Shown here: piece after piece, positions 56,421 to 64,000 of the stretch
Numbering within the stretch: the stretch's first letter is position 1
Layout: each line of letters begins with the position of its first letter
Source: Heliocidaris erythrogramma
Lineage: Eukaryota; Echinodermata; Echinoidea; Camarodonta; Echinometridae
Direction of reading: 5' to 3'
Length of the DNA stretch: 64,000 bases
Assembly (NCBI GenBank): GCA_025617745.1
Contig: CM046853.1
Span: 7,126,873-7,190,872 of the forward strand
Position numbers and translations under genes: made by a program
Notes under the pieces: model-generated
Told to the model about the DNA's origin: nothing
Database searches by the model: none
The model's input: the letters and a program-made list of their open reading frames with translations, nothing else

Positions 56421-57915
56421 ATTTGATTTATTTATTACCACCAACATTTAATTACAATACATTTTTTAAATACAATGATATTTACATATAAATGAAGAAA
56501 AGCACTGGTTGGTAAAGGGCCCACATAATAGCACATGTGCTAGTCAAGCCTGACCCACATAAACAAACAACAACAAACAAACAAGTAATTTGGTAAAGTT
56601 CAATTATTACCCAAATTAAATATAATAATAGTTAACAATGAAGTACAAAAAGTAGATAGTAATGATGTTAAATACATTTTTGTACATATACAGACTGTTT
56701 ACATGTTTTCATTTACGATTTACTCAGCAAGTGTGTCGTAACAGAATTCCGAAACCTACTTCTAAACCTGGTTAATCTGATTTTAAAATGTAATCTATTC
56801 CAAAATTCACTACCAATGAAAGACAATGAAAATTGACTTGCGTCGTTCTGAATTTTGGTAGACGCAATTGTCCACTTTCCTTTTGCCTTGTGGAATACCT
56901 ATGCTGTATAGTGTCACAGTAATTTACTAAAGTATGAGGCAAGTTGTTATTATACAAATCAAACATGAAAGTAGAAATTGACAAATCATGCAAATCATAT
57001 ACATTAAGGATTCGCAAACTTTGGAACATAGGAGTCGTATGAGTTCTCCATTCACTGAATGTTATAGGCAAGCACGGACCGCCATTTTCTGTGAATACAA
57101 TATGCTTCTTAGGCTAGTCTTATAAGTGCTTCCCGACACTTCTATTCCGTCAGTAATGTGTGGTTGTATAAAGGCTTTATATAGCAGTATTAAAGTGCGC
57201 CTGGGTACAAAATGTCGCAACCTAAATATCACTCCAACTTTCTTTCTTATATGCACTGATTTACAAAACGAACGTGATTATCCCAAGACAGATGTTTATC
57301 AATGTTGATTCCAACAAAAGTGGCAACATCATCTTCTTTGATTTCCTCACCAGCTATTTTCAATTTACCATTCATGCCTATTTTTTCCTCCTGCTACTTA
57401 TCAGCATGAAATTAGTTTTCATTGAGTTTATTGTAAGTTTATATCTTCTGTATGTTGTCATTCACTTCATCTGCATTAATTTCGACCTGGTCAGCTGGAA
57501 AAGTATGGAAATGTTTCAAATCGTCGGCAAACAACGGAAAATTGAAATACTCAGTTACTGAAGGCAAATTATTTATGTATGTCAAAAATAAAGTTGGCCC
57601 TAGTACTGATCCTTGTGGAACACGACATTTTATCTCTTTCTTTTTGGGTAATGTTTGTTCACATTGAACAAACTGAAATCTGGTACTAAGATAGTTTTTT
57701 AACAATTCAAGTGGTAACCCTCGAATGCCGTAATTGGAGAGTTGACCTAAAAGTATATAATGATTAATGGTGTCGAAAGCTTTCTTCAAATCAATGAAAA
57801 CACCAACTTTCCCCTCATCTATAGACATCAAAGTTGCATTTATCAATTTGATTGTTGATTGTTTTCTAATAATTGTTACATTAAAAGTATCGCGACAGAA
57901 AAAACAACTTGATGA
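56421..57915 (-). mobile_element. 5'-truncated LINE (CR1/Jockey group), second copy
   Basis: Minus-strand frames at 57957-57439, 57256-57062 and 57071-56772 read through the RT core (FIDLKKAFDTINHYILLGQL, RVPQGSVLGPTLF, FADD), the thumb (FRLRHFVPRRTLILLYKAF) and the C-terminal segment (HTLVNYCDTIQHRYSTRQK). Frameshifts split them. The 3' end is a T/A-rich tail ending near 56421 (AATAAATAAATCAAAT on the minus strand). The endonuclease and the first half of the RT are missing. It differs in sequence from the copy in intron 5 and belongs to another subfamily. Confidence 0.8.
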
Positions 57916-58069
57916 GGTCCCGCAAGGTAAAGACAAAAGGAGAGAAAAATTATACATAATGACAATATACCTGTGATTGTAATAAAGTCATGTTCTAAAG
58001 CAGTCGAACATCAATAATTTTACAAATGCAACAGAAAGATGTATCGAGAGATACAGAGAGGATGAAGAA

Positions 58070-58170
58070 GGAAATAGAGAGAGAGAGAGAGAGAGAATCA
58101 TATAGAGAAAGAGGGGTGGGAGGGGCGGCTTCAGAGAAATTTACAGACAGGTGGAGAGAGAGAGGGGGGG
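58070..58170. repeat. (AG)n microsatellite
   Basis: Purine-rich GA repeats with short G tracts. Confidence 0.8.
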
Positions 58171-58199
58171 TAGGGGACTGATGGGCTATGTACCACTTT

Positions 58200-59371
58200 T
58201 CAAAATCGTTCACTCACATCCTCTGAAATTGTGGCTTTGCATCTAATCCAATACTATGATTATACTTCAGAATTCATTTGATCTAACCTCTTGTAATTAC
58301 GTGAAATGTGCTGAATATTTTACCCTTCAAAATGTTTGTCATCTGTCTATATCATAAAATATTTACGAGGAATCTTGTTCACATTAAAGTGCAAGGTCAT
58401 AATTATGTGGTACAATAATTAATATTTATGATGTTAGAGGTCTTAAAATGATAAGTACTCAGAGTACCCGCTTTATTGCCAAAATTACGTTAGTTATATC
58501 TATAGTTAAAAACAATAGAAGACAACGTATGGTATGAATGGTGTTATAGTCTAAAATGACTAGCTAGTGTTTTATAGCTTAACATACATTCTGAGAATTC
58601 TTAGAGGCAGAATCCACAATGAAAGAGGGAGAGAGTTGTGATGAATTATCCAAAATATATCTCGGGCATATTATTCGTGAAAGCTAATGTTATAAATATG
58701 GTACCTTGATTTTCTGTCACGTTTCCAAGCATTTTTTCCTGTAATTCTTTGAATTAATTGTTTGAAATAACACTTTTGGCATACAAGTCACGAGTTTCCA
58801 TAGCATGACTTTGCTATATATCTATGGTGATTTTAAAATAATATTTTCAAAAAGGTTATATTAGTAAGTGAATACATTAATTTTAAAAGTTTGTGCATTT
58901 AGGCTGGCCACAAATTCTCTGTTTGCATTTGGTGACAGGTTATGTGCTTGTCTTCTTGAACGCCTCCAGAGAAAATAAGTTAATTAGCTACAATATGAGT
59001 CATTCAGGCATTGTTCCCCAAGTCTAATTTAGAAAAGGTGTCATAATTGACGGAAGCTTAGTGTGATAACTGTTACCTTGGACGATGAGGTAAACACAAC
59101 CACGCCCATTTTTTTTATTTAGACAAGTGAAATAATGAAAGATAATCTAAATTTCTGGTAACTATAAAATTAAATTGTAATATAATCCTGAAAAATTACT
59201 ACTAAATATTCATATGTATGAATAAATAGTATCTGCCAAATGATTATGCTGGAAAATGTGTAATTCCTGAGTAAGAAGCAAAACAAACAAGACATTCCTT
59301 GTTGGGACTATGTTCATAATTATATGCATGAAGCGTTATCCTATGAATACATATGCGTGTTAGTGATGAAT
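58200..59371. other. Non-coding DNA
   Basis: AT-rich; nothing recognised. Confidence 0.4.
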
Positions 59372-60357
59372 AGTGCGTCCCAAAACAATTAACATTTGCA
59401 AAAAGTCTCCTAAAATTAATATAACAAACTGTTCTATGGAAAAAACTCATGCTCTTGGAGAGCTAGTCTCTTCTATGACATGATACCAACAATTCTGATG
59501 ACATGGTATGCGTGAGTGAGCAAATGCCACTTGTGAAAGGGTGCAAACTTCAGACTTGACATTGAAATTGGTATTTGTTCTGGCTGGTAACAACAAAGTC
59601 AAGATACTTACAAGTCAAGAGTAGACAGTGCGAGAAAGTCTCCCCATACAAATATTTCAAAATATTTGGAATGTTCATACCTGTGGATAACTTAGGGTCT
59701 CTCCTTTTAAATGACACCAAAACAGCTAACAATATTAGACGCGGGAGTGAGCAAAAGCCATTTTGAAAGGGTGCAAATACACATTTCACAAATGTTTTGT
59801 ATTTGTCAGTTTGTTCTGGCTTGTATCATTAAAGTCACGATAAAGGCTTAGAAATATTCTTATTCTGATCATGAAAAGTCATCTCTACAAGAACAGGCCT
59901 TGTTTTTTGTTTTTTCTGATATATCCCATCAAAACTTGACGACACAAGCCAATTTAAATATAAAACCTCACCAAAAATTAATATTTCAAAATACTCAGTA
60001 AAGTACTTTCATTGCTCACTAAAGCATACAATTGTAATGGGATATGTAAGAATATACAAAGAACAAAACCTGTTCTTTGATAAATTATCTATTATTGATC
60101 AGAATAATATGGAAATGTCTAAGCTTTTCCACAACTCTCAACTTTGCTGATACTAGCCAGAACCAATGCAAATTCTTGTTGGATTTTGCACCCTTTCACA
60201 AAAGTAGCTTTTGCTCACTCGAGCAAAAGATATTGCCATATTTGTTGGTGTCATTTAATAGAAGAGACTCTAAGCTAACCGCAGGAATAACAATTTCCTT
60301 AAAATATGTTTAGATATTCATTTGGGAAGACTTTTCCAACGTTTAATGGGACGCACT
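59372..60357. mobile_element. Long-palindrome transposon-like element (986 bp)
   Basis: AGTGCGTCCCA at 59372-59382 is the exact inverse of TGGGACGCACT at 60347-60357. Between them two long arms (about 59590-59950 and 60000-60345) are imperfect inverses: shared blocks include TTAAATGACACCAA, GTGAGCAAAAGC, GAAAGGGTGCAAA, GTTCTGGCT and TATCCCAT. A third copy of the GAGTGAGCAAA...GAAAGGGTGCAAA block lies at about 59514-59550. No protein is encoded. Confidence 0.6.
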
Positions 60358-61209
60358 GTGCATGGTATACGTATGCCCTTTACATCAAAATGTTCGGCCT
60401 ACTTTTTTACATTTGGTTGACCTAAACTTAACCATGTTATTTGATTATTAATGGTAACTATTCACAATGGTTCTTCTCGAAATGAAGATTATCTGAAAGT
60501 ACTTGAAGCTTCATCTTTACCTATTGAACCCGCTCTTTTTTACTTTTGTCTAATTTATCAATTGTGTTGTTTAATGTCTGGTAAGCCATTCATTTTATTC
60601 TGAAGGAATGGGTTCGCTTTATTTTGAAAACTTTTGCCAACTTTTGTTTTGTTTGTACGTCAACGTAACGACGCACTATATAGACCTCTCTTGTCTGTAT
60701 AAGGATGTGTTATAATTTATTGTATACTTCACTTACAAACTCAACCTAATCAATTGTTTCCTGAAATACTGGTCTGGCTCGCGTGTTCCTCCCGTACTCC
60801 AGGCATGTAGGATGTTTTAATACACACCCGCAGATTTCAAACTTCCTGTTGCGATGGACAATCGCCTTGATCTTCAGCTAATACAAATAGTGACCCACAC
60901 AGATAGTTCCCTTGTCATCGGTATTTCCTTACGTCATTGGTCATCCTAAAACAGAGTTAGGCTGTTATCACTTTCGATAGATTATTAGACCATTCGTCTA
61001 ACATCGTCTATGATCGTCGAGATAAACTTAATTAGGATTTTTCGCTGGAGGTGGATATCCGTCGATTTCCAGCGAAATACATGTCGAGAAAAGATTATGA
61101 TTATTTCATTTTATATTTTACACAGCCTATAAATTACGGGAACTTTTGACTTTACCTTTTCAATTGTATATTCGGAAATATTGGTACCATAACACACTGA
61201 TATCTGTTT
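60358..61209. other. Non-coding DNA
   Basis: No gene. ACGACGCACTATATAGA near 60668 resembles the terminal repeat of the preceding palindromic element and could be a solo end. Confidence 0.35.
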
Positions 61210-61265
61210 GGAGCCAGAAGGTTGTTAACTCTGTACAAATGATGGACTTAACGCCCTTCTGCTCC
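61210..61265. mobile_element. Small palindromic element, copy 2
   Basis: GGAGCCAGAAGG and CGCCCTTCTGCTCC are inverted around GTTAACTCTGTACAAATGAT. Same core as the hairpin at 32008-32096, but without its outer ATATCGTCT arm. Confidence 0.5.
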
Positions 61266-62090
61266 AAATGGACGTAATGTTATTAAAAAAGTATCATTAT
61301 TACCAATATTCGGGCTACCACCATTCTTATTCGGTCAGAAAGGAGATATATTTTTGAAGCTTTATATCTCATCAAGCTTCATGATAAATTACATTTCTAA
61401 CATAATTAAGTACTTCATATATTTTGATCTATCCCTTCGCTCGCTCACAAAATTTAGAAATGTGGAAATTAGATATTCGGGCAAGGGGAACTGGCAAAAG
61501 TATGCCCGTACAATCATGACTCATGTAAACCCTTGTATTGCATACCCGCCCCTTGCCACACTGTCCAGTAGGGAAACTCATGACTTTTCATTTAGACTAA
61601 CGATATGAGATTATGCAGATAGTCTGAATTATAACTTATAATATGAATTTCTGTCGTGTTCCCGTTATGTCAATATAACTTGCAGCATCATTGGATAGAC
61701 TATTAGTTGCCCCTGGTAACAACCAGAGCGCATCATCGGCATGCATGAGCTTAGATAAATCCAGCGTGGCCTTGGCACTGAGCGTACAGGAATTATACAC
61801 TTGACTAGCCCTCTTCCGTCTTCTTTATTAGGTAAAGCATGCCGGAAGACAGAGATAAAATTGTTCCTGTGATATGTTGGGATTTAAGGTCGAGTTTAAT
61901 GATAATCGATTTGGGAAGATGGTAATACTTTGTTTTTTATACAAGGCTATTCACGTTCATATTTGTGTTTTTATTGGTTATTACTATCATTAGAATGACA
62001 TAATGGATACTTTATTTCTAAGTTTTATTTTCTTCAAAATAAATAACATTCATTTTCTTTCGCATTATCAACACCATTATAAATACAAAT
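61266..62090. other. Non-coding DNA
   Basis: Nothing recognised. Confidence 0.4.
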
Positions 62091-62099
62091 TAACCCACA

Positions 62100-62152
62100 T
62101 AAGCAATATCATCATCTTTATCATCATAAACATCACCACCACCACTACCACC

Positions 62153-62184
<32 letters not shown>

Positions 62185-62420
62185 TGTCATAATCATCATT
62201 ATCATTATTTTCATCATGATGATTATCATCATGATCATCACTATCATCACCGCCACCATCACCACCACCCATTGGCGGAAACATGCAGGAATTCTATTCA
62301 TATAGGGGGAACATAAAAATAGGTCATCCCCCTGATGCATATAGAACTGCGTAACAAATCTCCGCCACTGCCCGCCACCACCACCACCACCACCACTACC
62401 CCATCGTCATCATCATAATC
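62100..62420. repeat. (ATC)n/(ACC)n microsatellite with an embedded hAT-like fragment
   Basis: Long trinucleotide runs at 62108-62265 and 62375-62420 give poly-Thr/Ile frames on one strand and poly-Asp/Gly/Met frames on the other. Between them, CATTGGCGGAAACATGCAGG and AAATCTCCGCCACTG look like degraded inverted ends of a hAT-like MITE (about 62270-62369). Confidence 0.7.
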
Positions 62421-64000
62421 ATCAATACTAGTATTATGTTATTGTAATGTTTTTACAGGTTACAAGGCTACGCTTCGAACAGTTTAAGGGGTTTTTTTTA
62501 CGTGGGACCTATCTTATTATACCTAAAATATATTTTTCGTAAGAAACAACACAAGATGGCATCGGAGTTCAGTTCAAGTTATCACGTCTATAATTTAGAT
62601 TTATTAAGAAGTATCTACCAACTTTACAAACATAATCAATATACAATTACAATGGAACAAAGTACACTTTCAGACAAACGATCTTCACGTTGATGCCTAT
62701 ATCTAATGAAAATCAATGGAGTGTTGATTAGAAATAAAGAATTTATGACGGATGTAAAAATGTAGGCCCAACCTGTGAGTTTGATTATCCATTTCTTATA
62801 CAATTCACCCCCTTCGCGATGTAAACAAGATGTAAAGTACGAGCTCTAAAGCCCATAGCACACTATATATGATCAGTCTGCGATCAAATTTCGGGGAAAA
62901 AAAATATATAATAGCAATTGATATAAACGTTTAAACACATAAGATACTTTTGAGATTCTGAATATTTATATAAATAGTAAAATCGAAAATACGGCCTATT
63001 GCGAGCTTTCTAGTCAGAGGAAAGGCCAGATCGGCTCCGAGTCGTAGTGACGTCAGAGCAGTCCTACGATTGTCTATGATTGTCTACGATTTGAAACTGA
63101 TTTGGCCCTTATTCCCGATGTCTAATGCTATTGTGATGTATTTTCAGAATCAGATCGCAGGCGATCGTATAGTGTGCAGTGGGGTTAAAGCTCCAGGCAG
63201 TTTTCAAGTGAAGTTGATTTTCCTTGTTGCTCACAATGACATAATGCTGTACAATACATGTATATATAGTAGGTAAAATTTTATCCTGCAGTCCGAAGAA
63301 AACCTACATGAGACTGAATACGAATTGAGTTCATTGGGAGCAATAAACGCTTCCCGCGGATGACAGGTAGACGGCTAGATATCGTGCTTTTATATGATAA
63401 ATTGGTGAGTGGAATCAAACTGACAAGATAAAACATTCATGAATTTCAAATAAGTCTGAACTAATCCAGACCCCCCCCCCCCCTCCTTTCCAGCTGTAGA
63501 AAGAAAGTCAAGGGAAATATGTGTCTCTCACGAGAATATGATTGTCTTTTCTCTCCATCACATCTGCATTAAAGGATTAAAATCATGATTTCTCTTGCAC
63601 GAGTTGTCTCTAAACATTCAAGATGTTGAGGCCCTTCTCCCTCACCAATATGGAAATGACATTAATGTTTTTACAATGCATATACGAATGTCTCCTTTTC
63701 CCGCTACGTGTGCATAATTATGTTGTCTATGAAGCTTACGTAAAATAGAAAACAAATACAAATTTGTGAGGCAAGAAAACATGCCTGTGATCTTAGCATA
63801 CATTATTACAAGCCTAGTGAGTGACTTATTGCACCATAAGAGTGTGAATACTTGAAATTATACTCCCTCAACGTGAGTCAGGCTTTACCTTCTACAGTTT
63901 TAATTTCAAATGAATTTCCTTGTTACGAATAATTTCGAAACATCGCATAATATCCGTGTGGTATCTGTATTCTAATTAAAGAGCCAAAAGAACACTAAAT
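62421..64000. other. Non-coding DNA
   Basis: AT-rich to the end of the window, with a C-tract at 63471-63483. No gene recognised. Confidence 0.4.

Noticed and set aside
62003..62340. Poly-Thr/Ile and poly-Met/Val frames
   Set aside because: Translation of an ATC/ACC microsatellite.
1..64000. CRISPR arrays, operons or prokaryotic mobile elements
   Set aside because: The window is clearly eukaryotic: spliced gene, LINEs, a SINE and hAT, Harbinger and piggyBac-type elements. No direct-repeat and spacer structure was found.

Overview
The window looks like nuclear DNA of a marine deuterostome, most likely an echinoderm (a sea urchin is my best guess). It is AT-rich and intron-rich, full of (CT)n, (CA)n and (ATC)n microsatellites and poly-G tracts, and packed with short inverted-repeat transposons, LINE fragments and a tRNA-derived SINE whose tails carry the GCGCTATATAA-type motif. 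I saw nothing bacterial or viral. The species call rests on this general character and on the EGF-rich gene, not on a diagnostic marker.

One protein-coding gene is supported, on the minus strand from about 52.2 kb down to 16.4 kb. I could build it as 11 exons whose splice sites and reading phases all agree, giving a predicted 1,627-residue type I membrane protein. In order it has a signal peptide, an MNNL (Notch-ligand N-terminal) domain, a DSL domain, 33 EGF domains, a cysteine-poor juxtamembrane domain, one transmembrane helix and a cytoplasmic tail of only about 3 residues. The head is that of a Delta/Jagged ligand and the stalk is nearly as long as that of the Notch receptor, but the long lysine-bearing tail that canonical DSL ligands use for ubiquitin-driven endocytosis is missing. 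A single 3.5-kb exon carries 30 complete EGF domains plus part of another. Each of the 30 is exactly 38 residues long, and eight of them alternate in an A-B-A-B pattern that points to duplication of a two-domain unit. I do not recognise a named orthologue.

Layout. From 1 to about 14 kb there is non-coding DNA with a pair of inverted TTAA-flanked MITEs, the 3' end of an L2-like LINE, and a PIF/Harbinger deletion derivative with dense TTCGTA/TACGAA arrays. From 14 to 16.4 kb lies the gene's downstream flank and probable 3'UTR. From 16.4 to 29.6 kb are exons 11 to 2, with a 5'-truncated LINE in intron 5, diverged tandem repeats and a MITE in intron 3. From 29.6 to 52.1 kb is a 22.5-kb first intron holding hAT-like elements, a SINE, several palindromic MITEs and tandem repeats. 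At 52.15-52.18 kb is the small signal-peptide exon. From 52.2 to 64 kb is upstream DNA with a hAT-like element nested by a second one (both with 8-bp target duplications), a second LINE fragment and a 1-kb palindromic element.

Limits: exon 1 and the UTR ends are inferred without transcript data, family names for repeats come from motif recognition only, and no computation or search was run.
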